Positions 17,820 through 26,139 of a stretch of DNA of 64,000 bases are shown here, piece after piece. Source of the DNA: Salmonella enterica subsp. enterica serovar Choleraesuis (GTDB lineage Bacteria > Pseudomonadota > Gammaproteobacteria > Enterobacterales > Enterobacteriaceae). The notes beneath the pieces are model-generated. The model was not told the DNA's origin. It saw nothing but the letters and a program-made list of their open reading frames with translations, and did no database searches. Where the stretch lies: NCBI GenBank assembly GCA_022846635.1, contig AP025685.1:2108001-2172000 (forward strand), read 5' to 3'. The first letter of the stretch is position 1. Each line of letters begins with the position of its first letter. A program made the position numbers and the translations under genes.

Positions 17820-18680
17820 TTATTTCTCAGACTGACGGATCCAGTCAATTAATCCCTGACGCATGGCCATCGCTACCGGGCCGGGTTTGCCTTCGCCAAT
17901 GGTCACACCGTCCAGCTCCACAATGGGCATAATCAGCGCGGTGGTGGAGCTGATAAACAACTCCCGGGCCTGTTGCGCCTCTTGCGGGCTGAATACCCGT
18001 TCTTCCAGTTTTAGCCCCTGCTTATCAATAATACTAAGCAGCAGGCGGCGGGTGGTGCCAGGCAGAATACCACTCCCCAGCGGGCGGGTTATCACGGTAT
18101 TGTCAGCGGTCACCATAAAGACATTGGACGACGTCCCTTCGGTTATCATCCCGTCTTCAACCAGCAGCGCATCATCGGCACCGTGCTGCCGGGCCCAGGT
18201 ATATGCCATGCTGGCCGCCAGTAGCGACACGGTTTTCAGGTCGCGCCGCTGCCAGCGTACATCGGGCTGGGTCACCGCTTTAATTCCGGTGCTGGCCTTC
18301 GGCACATCAACCAGCGTTTTTTGCTGAGTAAACAGGATAAGCGTTGGAGGATTACTGATGTCGGCATATGAAAAATCGCGGTCGCCGGTATTACCCCGGG
18401 ATAGCTGTAAATAAATCACGCCTTCATGCAGGCTATTTTTAGCCACCAGAGTCTGATGGATTTCTCGCAGCTGCTCCTCGCTCCATGGACACTCGATGCC
18501 AAGCCCGGCGGCAGAACGATGCAGACGACGGAGATGATCGTCCAGATCCCAAAGTTTTCCATCCACTACCGCGGTCACTTCATATACCGCATCGCCAAAC
18601 AGAAAGCCCCGGTCGAAAATCGATACCGACGCCTGCTGCTCATCAAGATATTGCCCGTTTACGTAGACTGTTCGCGCCAT
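17820..18680 (-). CDS. dat: D-amino-acid aminotransferase (class IV PLP enzyme)
   Basis: A 286-residue fold-type IV PLP enzyme, the usual length of bacterial D-alanine transaminases. Visible features are VYVNGQYLDEQQASVSIFDRGFLFGDAVYEV near the N-terminus, RRDLKTVSLLA with the PLP lysine at about residue 149, ITEGTSSNVF with the cofactor-binding glutamate, and LPGTTRRLLL. It should interconvert D-alanine or other D-amino acids and 2-oxo acids in the cytoplasm. Branched-chain aminotransferase and aminodeoxychorismate lyase are relatives, but the N-terminal segment and length point to the Dat group. It starts divergently from the P450 fusion gene. Confidence 0.8.
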   Translation of the reverse strand: MARTVYVNGQYLDEQQASVSIFDRGFLFGDAVYEVTAVVDGKLWDLDDHLRRLHRSAAGLGIECPWSEEQLREIHQTLVAKNSLHEGVIYLQLSRGNTGDRDFSYADISNPPTLILFTQQKTLVDVPKASTGIKAVTQPDVRWQRRDLKTVSLLAASMAYTWARQHGADDALLVEDGMITEGTSSNVFMVTADNTVITRPLGSGILPGTTRRLLLSIIDKQGLKLEERVFSPQEAQQARELFISSTTALIMPIVELDGVTIGEGKPGPVAMAMRQGLIDWIRQSEK

Positions 18681-18991
18681 AACGCGCCTCTCTTTTATTT
18701 GTCATTCAATAACACGGTGTCAGAACTATAACGAAGCTTTTGAGTGTCATCCAGAATCTCAGGGGTATAGCGCACAAAGCCATTAAAAATGGCGATCACA
18801 GATTTTATCTCCCAAACGGCAGATGCACGTTTTGTCCTGTTTTATGTCTGCTCTGTCCGTTGACTGAAAAACACATCCAGCATTTGATAGGCATCAACCA
18901 GCGCGTAAATAAATAGTGAGTCTAACCAACGACTTCGAGGCACACGCTGGAACCGATCACGGCCTGCCAAACCGCAACTGCCCAGGAGGAT

Positions 18992-21775
18992 GTGAACCAG
19001 ATGACTCACCAAATTACCCTACGCTTTGAAGATGGTGCGACGCGCTTTATCGATTGTCTTGACGGCGAATCAGTCGCCGATGCCGCGCTGCGCGCCAAAA
19101 TAAACATACCCCTCGACTGCCGCGACGGCGTGTGTGGCACCTGTAAAGCTACCTGTGAATCGGGCCAGTATCGGCTTGGCGACTATGTTGACGATGCGCT
19201 TTCCCGGCAGGAAGCCGCCGCCGGCCGTGTTCTTACCTGTCAGATGCATCCCTCCAGCGACTGCGTGGTAAAACTGGCTACGACCGCAGAGGCCTCACAG
19301 GTAAACAGCTCGGTTTATCCGGGGAAAATCACCGCCTGCCGGATGCTCTCCGCAACCACAATCAGCTTCTCAGTTGCGCTGGATAATCCCGACCCGCTCC
19401 GTTTTCTCCCCGGCCAGTATGTGAATGTGCAGGTTCCCGGCACCAGTGAGAGCCGCTCCTACTCTTTCAGTTCCGGGCCGGATAACAGCGAGCTGTCCTT
19501 TTTGATCCGCAATGTGCCGCAAGGTTTGATGTCGGGCTGGCTGCGCGAGACGGCCAGGCCCGGCGACGGCATAGAGCTGTGCGGGCCGATGGGCAGCTTT
19601 TATCTGCGACCGATTGAACGCCCGCTACTGTTTTTGGCCGGAGGGACCGGTCTTGCCCCGTTCCTGTCGATGCTGGATAAAATGGCGGCAGACAGTGCCA
19701 CGGAGCAGCCGGTACACCTGATTTTTGGCGTCACAAATGATGAGGATTTAGTCGCACTCGACCAGCTTGAGAAGTACGCCCGCCTGCTGCCCAATTTCAG
19801 CTATCTGTGTACCGTCGCGGCTCCCGACAGTACCTGGCCCTATAAAGGCTACGTAACTCACCATATCCAAACGGATATGCTTAACGGCGGCGATGCCGAT
19901 ATCTACCTGTGCGGGCCGCCGCCGATGGTTGAAGCAGTGCGGAGCTGGCTAACGGAACAAGGGCTAATGGCGCATAACTTCTATTACGAAAAGTTTGCCG
20001 GCAGCGGACTGGTGATACAGACCGGCGAAGAGCACATCGACCCGGCTAACGTTGATGATGCCTTTGATCTGCGTATGGCGCTGGAACTTGGTGCGGTACA
20101 GCTGACAATGGGGCGACTGTCCGCTGCACAGCTTATTACCATGCGCCAGCTGGCGGAGGCCACCGGCAGGTTTGTAGAGGGTAATCGTTTTACCGATGTG
20201 GCGCGCTATGTCGAAGCCAATCACGCCTTCCATCTGTTTCTGATAGAAGCTTCCCGCAATGCGCCGCTGATTGCCATGTATAAACAGCTGGCGGTACAGG
20301 ATTATATTGGCCGAGCGCTGGCAACCAGCGTAGAAATTGTGGGTGATATTGTCCAGCAGCACCGGGCGCTGGTCAGCGCGTTTGAATATGGCGACTTGAA
20401 TGCGGCGCGGGAAGCGCTGGCGCTCCATAACCTTCATTCGCGAGCGACCATGAGCCGGGCGCTGGACAAACAGCCCCCTGCTACCGCTCCTTCTGCTTCC
20501 CTTGCTGCCGATGTCCCGGAACCAGAACCGGCCCGATGTCCCTTCGCAGCCCCGGAGCTGCCCCCTTATTCTCATGAGCTGAACTGGCCGGAGGAACTCG
20601 AGCCTTTTAAAGTGGTTGATGATGGGCAACAGGGCGATCCTTACGAACATTACCGCTGGATGCGCGAACATGCGCCGGTGCTGCGCTGCCAGTCTGCAAC
20701 CTCCGATGTCTGGTTTATTTCGCGTTACGACGATGTTTATCAGGCTATCCGCAACCCGAAACTGTTCTCATCCGAAGTCGTCAGCCCGCCGCCGTTAACG
20801 TTTCTGACCCTGTTTGACGCGCCGGACCATACCCGGCTGCGTAAAGTGGCTCAGCCGTCGTTTATGCCGCTGGCTCTCGATCCTTTTATCGGCCAGATTG
20901 AAAAACGGGCCGGTGAGTTAATTGATGCGATGATAGCCAACGGCGGTGGCGACGTGGTGGAAGACTTCGCTATTCCGCTGAGTATCTCCACCATATCCAC
21001 CATGATTGACGTCCCCAATGAGGACGAAGAAAAGATGAAGTTCTGGTCGGACGAAACCTTCAGCTACTTTGGCCGCCTGGCGCGCAATGCCCCAGGAACC
21101 GGCACTGACGAGCAAAGTGCGATGGCCTTCTTTGCCTATCTCAAAGATGCTATGGAGCGGCTATATATCACTAACAGTCAGTCAATTGGTGGCCATATCT
21201 CCCGTATGTGGAAGGACGGTTTGCTGTCGGAGAAGGAAGCTAAAGAACTGTGCGCGTTTGTATTTATCGCCGGACACGACACCACTACCATTCTGGTCGC
21301 CAATGCCTTCCGGATGTATGCCGAACAGCCTCAACTTCTACAGCGCATCCGGGAAAATCCTGACGATGCGGAACGCTTTGTTGAGGAGGTGGCGCGCTAT
21401 CGCGGTACGGTTCAACGGGTAAGCCGGATGACGACCGAAGCGACTACGGTGGCGGGCGTCGAGTTGCCCAAAGGCGCCGTGGTTCGGCTTCTGCTCTCTT
21501 CAGCTAATCGCGATAGCCGTAAGTTTGCTGATGGGGAAACTTTTAATATTGACCGCGACACCAGCGGCCACCTCGGGTTCGGTAACGGGATCCATAAATG
21601 CCTCGGCCAGCCGCTGGCTAAGCTGGAAACCCTGATTGCCAGCCGGTTGCTGGCCAGTAAAGCAGGCAGTATTACCCTCGACCCGCAGAGACCAATTGAG
21701 TACGTGCGCGGCAATAATCTGACTAACTCTGGCCCCGAACATCTGTATGTTCAAATCACTCCTTTTACCGGCTGA
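18992..21775 (+). CDS. Self-contained fusion: ferredoxin-FAD reductase, FCD-type domain, cytochrome P450
   Basis: Three parts lie in one 927-residue frame. Residues 1-95 are a plant-type 2Fe-2S ferredoxin (Cys43, Cys48, Cys51, Cys83). Residues 105-335 are a FAD/NAD(P)H reductase like BenC/AntC, with RSYS at 155-158, GGTGLAP at 217-223 and CGPPPMVEA at 307-315. Residues 352-490 look like the FCD effector domain of GntR regulators (HAFHLFLIEASRNAPL, QQHRAL, ALHNLHSRA; candidate metal ligands His414, His457, His479). After a Pro/Ala linker, residues 525-927 are a bacterial P450 with AGHDTT in helix I (760-765), Glu799-x-x-Arg802 and FGNGIHKCLG with heme ligand Cys870. It should pass electrons from NAD(P)H to heme for oxygen insertion; the substrate is unknown. 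The 311-base upstream gap shows no clear promoter. Confidence 0.9.
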   Translation: MNQMTHQITLRFEDGATRFIDCLDGESVADAALRAKINIPLDCRDGVCGTCKATCESGQYRLGDYVDDALSRQEAAAGRVLTCQMHPSSDCVVKLATTAEASQVNSSVYPGKITACRMLSATTISFSVALDNPDPLRFLPGQYVNVQVPGTSESRSYSFSSGPDNSELSFLIRNVPQGLMSGWLRETARPGDGIELCGPMGSFYLRPIERPLLFLAGGTGLAPFLSMLDKMAADSATEQPVHLIFGVTNDEDLVALDQLEKYARLLPNFSYLCTVAAPDSTWPYKGYVTHHIQTDMLNGGDADIYLCGPPPMVEAVRSWLTEQGLMAHNFYYEKFAGSGLVIQTGEEHIDPANVDDAFDLRMALELGAVQLTMGRLSAAQLITMRQLAEATGRFVEGNRFTDVARYVEANHAFHLFLIEASRNAPLIAMYKQLAVQDYIGRALATSVEIVGDIVQQHRALVSAFEYGDLNAAREALALHNLHSRATMSRALDKQPPATAPSASLAADVPEPEPARCPFAAPELPPYSHELNWPEELEPFKVVDDGQQGDPYEHYRWMREHAPVLRCQSATSDVWFISRYDDVYQAIRNPKLFSSEVVSPPPLTFLTLFDAPDHTRLRKVAQPSFMPLALDPFIGQIEKRAGELIDAMIANGGGDVVEDFAIPLSISTISTMIDVPNEDEEKMKFWSDETFSYFGRLARNAPGTGTDEQSAMAFFAYLKDAMERLYITNSQSIGGHISRMWKDGLLSEKEAKELCAFVFIAGHDTTTILVANAFRMYAEQPQLLQRIRENPDDAERFVEEVARYRGTVQRVSRMTTEATTVAGVELPKGAVVRLLLSSANRDSRKFADGETFNIDRDTSGHLGFGNGIHKCLGQPLAKLETLIASRLLASKAGSITLDPQRPIEYVRGNNLTNSGPEHLYVQITPFTG

Positions 21776-21794
21776 TAAGCGCTGACCGTCTCTT

Positions 21795-21825
21795 CCGGCT
21801 GCTAATAACAGCAGCCGGTTCTTTA
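21795..21825. terminator. Terminator between the P450 fusion and AraC genes
   Basis: CCGGCTGCT (21795-21803) and AGCAGCCGG (21810-21818) form a 9-bp stem with a 6-base loop, followed by TTCTTT. It lies between two convergent genes and would end the P450 fusion transcript. Confidence 0.8.
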
Positions 21826-21850
21826 AACCAACAGCCTGTGGTTTCTCCGG

Positions 21851-22795
21851 TTACGACCCGCCATCAAAATGCGCAAGCCTGCCCTGCTCCAGAAGGCGAT
21901 ATTCGGTTGGCCGCAGCCCGGTTTGCTTGCGGAAAAAACGGCCAAAATAGGCCTCATCACGAAAGCCTAGCTCACCGGCAATCTGTTTAATGCTGAACGC
22001 CGAATAGCCCAGCAATCTTTTAGCTTCGTGAATAGCGCGTCTGTCGATAGCTTCAATGGCCGAAATACCGAAGGCTTCACGACAAATTCGGGTTAGCTGG
22101 CCGCTGGAAATCCCCATTGCCTCAGCATAACTGGCCACCGGCTGGCGTGTGCGGCAGCGCTCATCAAGTAGCGCACGGAAGCGCTCGATCCTTGCGGCAA
22201 TTGCGGCCCGCGCCGGGTTTCCCGCCAGGCGTGCCTGCTCGCTAAGCCGCGCAATCTGGACAAACAGAGCAATAGTCAGCGCCAGACCGGCGGTAAATTG
22301 CCAGCGCTCCGGCTGCTCGGCTTCGCGCCCGATAGCCTCAAATAGCGTTTCTAACGGTGCGCCGCGACGGCTTGAGGGATCCACCGCCAGCACGGCGGGC
22401 ATTCTGGCAAAAGCCAACAGCTCTGGTGCAGCGGTATGGGCAACTGACTCCAGCGCCGACTGAGCCGCGGTAATCACATGGCCATCCACATTTTCCCGAA
22501 AGCGAAAACCATGTACCGAATGGGCAGGCACCACGATAAGGCATGGCGCTTTGAACGCCCATACTTTGCCATCAATAGTCGCCTCACCGCCGCCGCGGGT
22601 GACATAGAGCGTCTGGATTAGCGCGTCGTGAAAATGTGGCTCAATGTCGAAACCAAAACGGCTGGCCCGGTCGGGGATTCGTTCGTGATGAACAATATCT
22701 ACCGTGCTGTTCACGCTGTGCGCCCCGTACAGCGCATAGTTCGGCAGCTTGCGGGCACGAGGCCCCAGTCTTGCTGTGGTGGTATTGGCGGCCAT
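21851..22795 (-). CDS. AraC-family regulator with N-terminal cupin domain, PobR-like
   Basis: The ATG at 22795 has GGAG seven bases upstream, giving 314 residues. The N-terminal half is a cupin sensor (PHFHDALIQTLYVTRGGGEATIDG, LIVVPAHSVHGFRF); the C-terminal 100 residues hold two helix-turn-helices (YAEAMGISSGQLTRICREAFG and IKQIAGELGFRDEAYFGRFFRKQTG). The layout resembles PobR-type AraC activators of aromatic hydroxylases, from memory. It is convergent with the P450 fusion gene and has no other obvious partner, so control of the P450 by an aromatic compound is a reasonable but unproven inference. Confidence 0.85.
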   Translation of the reverse strand: MAANTTTARLGPRARKLPNYALYGAHSVNSTVDIVHHERIPDRASRFGFDIEPHFHDALIQTLYVTRGGGEATIDGKVWAFKAPCLIVVPAHSVHGFRFRENVDGHVITAAQSALESVAHTAAPELLAFARMPAVLAVDPSSRRGAPLETLFEAIGREAEQPERWQFTAGLALTIALFVQIARLSEQARLAGNPARAAIAARIERFRALLDERCRTRQPVASYAEAMGISSGQLTRICREAFGISAIEAIDRRAIHEAKRLLGYSAFSIKQIAGELGFRDEAYFGRFFRKQTGLRPTEYRLLEQGRLAHFDGGS

Positions 22796-23026
22796 GGAAA
22801 CGCTCCTGCACAATGGAAGGAATATTCGGCTATAAAAACGCCGTTAACGCAAGTTGGTCATCATTATCTTGTGAGGCGTAGCGTCAGCTCTGAATCTGAC
22901 TAAAGGTAAAATGACAGAGAGCGTGAAGAATAAAGCCTGGGTGGGTTTATTGTGGTGCCAGGTCATTACAAGGCGAAGAAAACCCGCGATTTTACAAACG
23001 GGCAGAGCTAAAAATGGTGGGGTTAT

Positions 23027-23875
23027 TCAAAGACTGGCCGGCGCCAGTTTGTAGAACAGATTGGGCTTACTGACCACATAGATATTGCCATCTTTATCGG
23101 CTGCCACACCTTCCGGCTGGGGCATATCGCTATTTAGCCCAAAGTTGCCGCGAGTCAATGAGAGCCTGGCGGTGACCCGGCCTCCAGAATCCATCTGCAA
23201 CAGCATTTTGGATTCATCTGACAAGACCAGCAACTGGTTATGGTTATAATTTAAGCCAGAGATATCTTTCAGCCGAATATTATCCAGCATATATTCGTAG
23301 TTGGAAACGCCGCTAATATTATTTGCCGGGTCAAGTCGCACGGCATATAACCCGGTGGGTTGGTGCTCCCTGGCAATATAAATCATATTATGCTGCGGGT
23401 CCCACGCCATATCTTCAAAATCATGACTATTTTGCGGTTCGATCATTTGCAAGTCGATGGATTTTTCCGGTCTGTCGGGACGAATATTAGACAAGTTTAT
23501 AATGTGCAGAATGGCGTTTTTTTCATCAAGTAGTGCAATTTTATTATGCCCGATATACTCAACCGACTCAGCATCTTCAATGAAACCAAGCCCGCTGCGG
23601 GAGATCACTTCACCGTTAGTGCTAATTTTTACCACGGAGGTTGGTTGATTTAATGTTGCCACCAGAACATTCTCTTCTGGCACCCATGTTAAGGAAGTTA
23701 AATTACCAGCACAGGGTAATTTGCGGCTCATCACCAGACGGTATTCCGGGTTATCAACCAGGCTATCATTAATAAAGCTATAAATATCAAGAAAATACTT
23801 ATTAAGAAATAAGTAAAAAACTATCACAGCTAATAAAATGCCGCTCAACACCCTAAACGAACGAAAAATAACCAT
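23027..23875 (-). CDS. YjiK/SdiA-regulated-domain protein, membrane anchored
   Basis: The start at the ATG 23875 (MVIFRSFRVLSG) is preferred, though an in-frame GTG at 23896 is also possible. The 282-residue product has one N-terminal membrane helix (about residues 8-28) and then a six-bladed beta-propeller of the SdiA-regulated (YjiK) type: LTSLTWVPEENVLVATLNQP, HDFEDMAWDPQHNMIYIARE, DISGLNYNHNQLLVLSDES and PEGVAADKDGNIYVVSKPN. The propeller should face the periplasm. E. coli YjiK has no firmly known function. The gene is single, and the 0.9 kb upstream is gene-poor. Confidence 0.82.
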   Translation of the reverse strand: MVIFRSFRVLSGILLAVIVFYLFLNKYFLDIYSFINDSLVDNPEYRLVMSRKLPCAGNLTSLTWVPEENVLVATLNQPTSVVKISTNGEVISRSGLGFIEDAESVEYIGHNKIALLDEKNAILHIINLSNIRPDRPEKSIDLQMIEPQNSHDFEDMAWDPQHNMIYIAREHQPTGLYAVRLDPANNISGVSNYEYMLDNIRLKDISGLNYNHNQLLVLSDESKMLLQMDSGGRVTARLSLTRGNFGLNSDMPQPEGVAADKDGNIYVVSKPNLFYKLAPASL

Positions 23876-23896
23876 GCATCCCCACTTCAGACGCAC

Positions 23897-24839
23897 CTGC
23901 TAAAACTATCAGCAACATCACGCCGGTAAATCAACAATATTCTAACTGTTCGGTTCTATTGCTAACAAATTAGCGCTGGCAGGCCGTCAGTGGGCAGAAT
24001 TATATCGGCAGAAATCCTCCCTGCCTATCGTCATAACATTAACGGCCTGAGTCGGTATCAGATTGGTTGATAAACAGGCGCAATAAGATGGTTAAAAGGA
24101 AGTTTAAAGCTGATGTTTTATCTGAAGAAAGCACCGCCCGCTGGCAAAGATGCTAATAAACTGTCGCCTGATGATTTAATAATCGCACTGCTCCGCCCTC
24201 AGCTAATTATTCCCACAACTGCAAATATCTTAGCCTGCACTAGCTAATTTTACTCTCCGCATCGGCTTTATTCCGGCCTCTCCCCGGCCTGATGCTTCAC
24301 CAGCAGCGAAAAAGAGAATTTTAAACAGATCGCTGCCATTGGCAGCAATTTTACCGGTAACAGTTATTGTTTCAGCGGCTTATCTCTCACTTATGAACAG
24401 CATTGTCCCCTCTCTGGAGCCTTATTTCGTGACTCTTTTTGCAAAAAGCACACTATCTCCTTCATTCAAATACTGCTTTGTGGTAAGAAATATAATTATG
24501 GTGAATACATGAAGCCTTATGCGAGCAGGAGAAGTTAGTGAATGCGTTGATGAACGACACTACGCTCAAATCCGCCCTTAACGCAGCGTTTTGCGTACCG
24601 GCTGGTTCGCCCTCTCTTATCTCCGCCTGCTACGGACCGTCCCGCAGTTATCGCGCCTGCCCTTCCCAGTCCGTGCTCCATCCTTCATGACCACCAGTTA
24701 CATCTCCTGCTAACTACTACTACTCCAATGCCTGGCTTCGGCCAATAAAAAGGCAGACCCCCTGGAGAGCCGCCGGGAAACATAGTTTCGACACGGCCCC
24801 CAGAAAAAGTGCTTAAAACATTTACGGGGATAATAAAAA
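23897..24839. other. Gene-poor stretch with one doubtful small reading frame
   Basis: About 940 bases hold no convincing gene. One small frame at 24113-24247 (44 codons, MFYLKKAPPAGKDAN...) has AAGGAAG about ten bases before it but matches nothing I know. Another short frame begins with a GTG near 24540 behind AGGAGAAG and encodes about 50 Ser- and Cys-rich residues. Both may be decayed genes or chance frames. Confidence 0.5.
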
Positions 24840-25442
24840 TTGAAATACCGAATTACTCAGCGAACCGCCGTTGGTGGTGATAGTTACTACGTAATCCAGG
24901 GCCTGACCGGCATCTTCAGCAAACGCTGGGAAGACCTGACATTCCTCGGCAAACCTACCGCCGGGAGCGGGTTAGAGTCCCGATATCAGACACACTGGAG
25001 CGCCAGTGATGCCGTCGCGCACTTTACCCGTCAGTCCGATAAAAGAGACAAAGCCCACTCCCTGGAAACCGCGTTAATTATCAGCGCCGGGGTGATAATC
25101 GCTTTTATAGCGTTCAATTCGAACTGGCACTTTAACTCGAGCAGGCTGACCAACAGCCAGCCCAGTAGTGTTTATGACGATGGCGGCAACAGCGAAGATA
25201 CGACGTTTCTTCCACCGGTAGTCACTTCGCTGACCGGGAGTGAGGACAGCCAGACCTCTGTGAGCATAGCCGATGTGGAAACCGGCCCGGCCCCGCAGCA
25301 ACCAGCTGTGACAGCCAACCCTGACGCCATTGAGACGGCGACCGTTAATCCGCAGCTGCTTTCTCAAACGCCATTCCCGGCTCCGGCATCAACACAACCG
25401 TCGGTATCCACCGCAAGCACAAGCCATTCTCCGACAAAATAA
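24840..25442 (+). CDS. Hypothetical single-pass membrane protein with Pro/Thr/Ser-rich tail
   Basis: A 200-residue protein with a TTG start and GGGGA upstream. Residues 1-70 form a soluble, probably cytoplasmic N-terminal part (YRITQRTAVGGDSYYVIQGLT) that contains many aromatic residues. One membrane helix follows at about 76-93, and the rest (95-200) is a low-complexity tail rich in Ser, Thr, Pro and Ala. There is no Sec signal at the N-terminus, so a type II orientation with an external tail is likely. No family is recognised. A terminator follows at 25451. Confidence 0.55.
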   Translation: MKYRITQRTAVGGDSYYVIQGLTGIFSKRWEDLTFLGKPTAGSGLESRYQTHWSASDAVAHFTRQSDKRDKAHSLETALIISAGVIIAFIAFNSNWHFNSSRLTNSQPSSVYDDGGNSEDTTFLPPVVTSLTGSEDSQTSVSIADVETGPAPQQPAVTANPDAIETATVNPQLLSQTPFPAPASTQPSVSTASTSHSPTK

Positions 25443-25450
25443 GCAGTAAT

Positions 25451-25480
25451 AGGCCCCGCCCCGTGGGGCCTGTTTTGTTG
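25451..25480. terminator. Terminator between convergent genes
   Basis: AGGCCCC (25451-25457) and GGGGCCT (25465-25471) form a 7-bp stem, followed by GTTTTGTTG on the plus strand. It lies between the hypothetical membrane protein gene and the GFA-family gene. Confidence 0.7.
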
Positions 25481-25500
25481 CCGTTGCTTATTAACGAAAT

Positions 25501-25923
25501 CTATCCCCTGACCGGGTCGTCTACCGGAGCATAGCTCAAGTATCCCGCCACACCGCCGCCGCCATCGCTTGGGTGATGAATGCCGTTGGATACTACCAGG
25601 CGTTTGAAATCAAAGGGAGAGACACCTTCAAGGCAAGCCACGTTCACACCATACTGTGAGGGATCCGATCGCCGCTGGTGAAAGGTATAAATACCGCATA
25701 CCGAACAGAAATAATGGGCCGCCTGATGAGTGTTAAACCGATATTCAGTGAGTTTATCGGTACCTGAAATCACCTCTATTCCATCGAGGGGGGCGGAAAC
25801 CACCACCGCGCCGCGCATCCGGCAAAACGAGCAGTCACATCTTCTGGCGGTGTTAAAACCATCGGAAAGCATGACCCGGAACTTAACCGCCCCACAGTGA
25901 CAACTGGCTGAAAACGTATTCAT
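25501..25923 (-). CDS. GFA-family (CENP-V/GFA domain) zinc protein
   Basis: The ATG at 25923 (MNTFSASCHCGAVKF) gives 140 residues. The zinc-binding pattern of the GFA domain is complete: CHCGAVKF, then CDCSFCRMRG, then YFCSVCGIYTFH. The name comes from glutathione-dependent formaldehyde-activating enzyme, but most members have no proven reaction and that activity is disputed, so the substrate is left open. It is a cytoplasmic protein and appears to stand alone. Confidence 0.85.
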   Translation of the reverse strand: MNTFSASCHCGAVKFRVMLSDGFNTARRCDCSFCRMRGAVVVSAPLDGIEVISGTDKLTEYRFNTHQAAHYFCSVCGIYTFHQRRSDPSQYGVNVACLEGVSPFDFKRLVVSNGIHHPSDGGGGVAGYLSYAPVDDPVRG

Positions 25924-26139
25924 ATCCCCTCCTGGCAAAAACGGATGGCAGAGTAACCCAGCGATTTAAAGGCTGCCCGCCCCTGACAGATAAAAGCGTA
26001 CCCTGGCAGGAAAATATTGCTGAAATGAGGGTGATTTCTGCGAGGTATCTTCAGGTGTTTCTTTTCCCCGTCCTGAGCATGGGCTTTTAACTCTCTAAAA
26101 TATTGACTTAAATTCGAATCATACGAGAATGAGGCTCTC

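Noticed and set aside
19964..20671. 235-codon open frame on minus inside the P450 fusion gene
   Set aside because: The sense frame is continuous and carries complete domain motifs; the antisense frame looks like a codon-bias shadow.
22628..22903. Plus-strand frames opposite the AraC gene start
   Set aside because: They overlap the N-terminal coding part of a well-supported AraC regulator and carry no motif.
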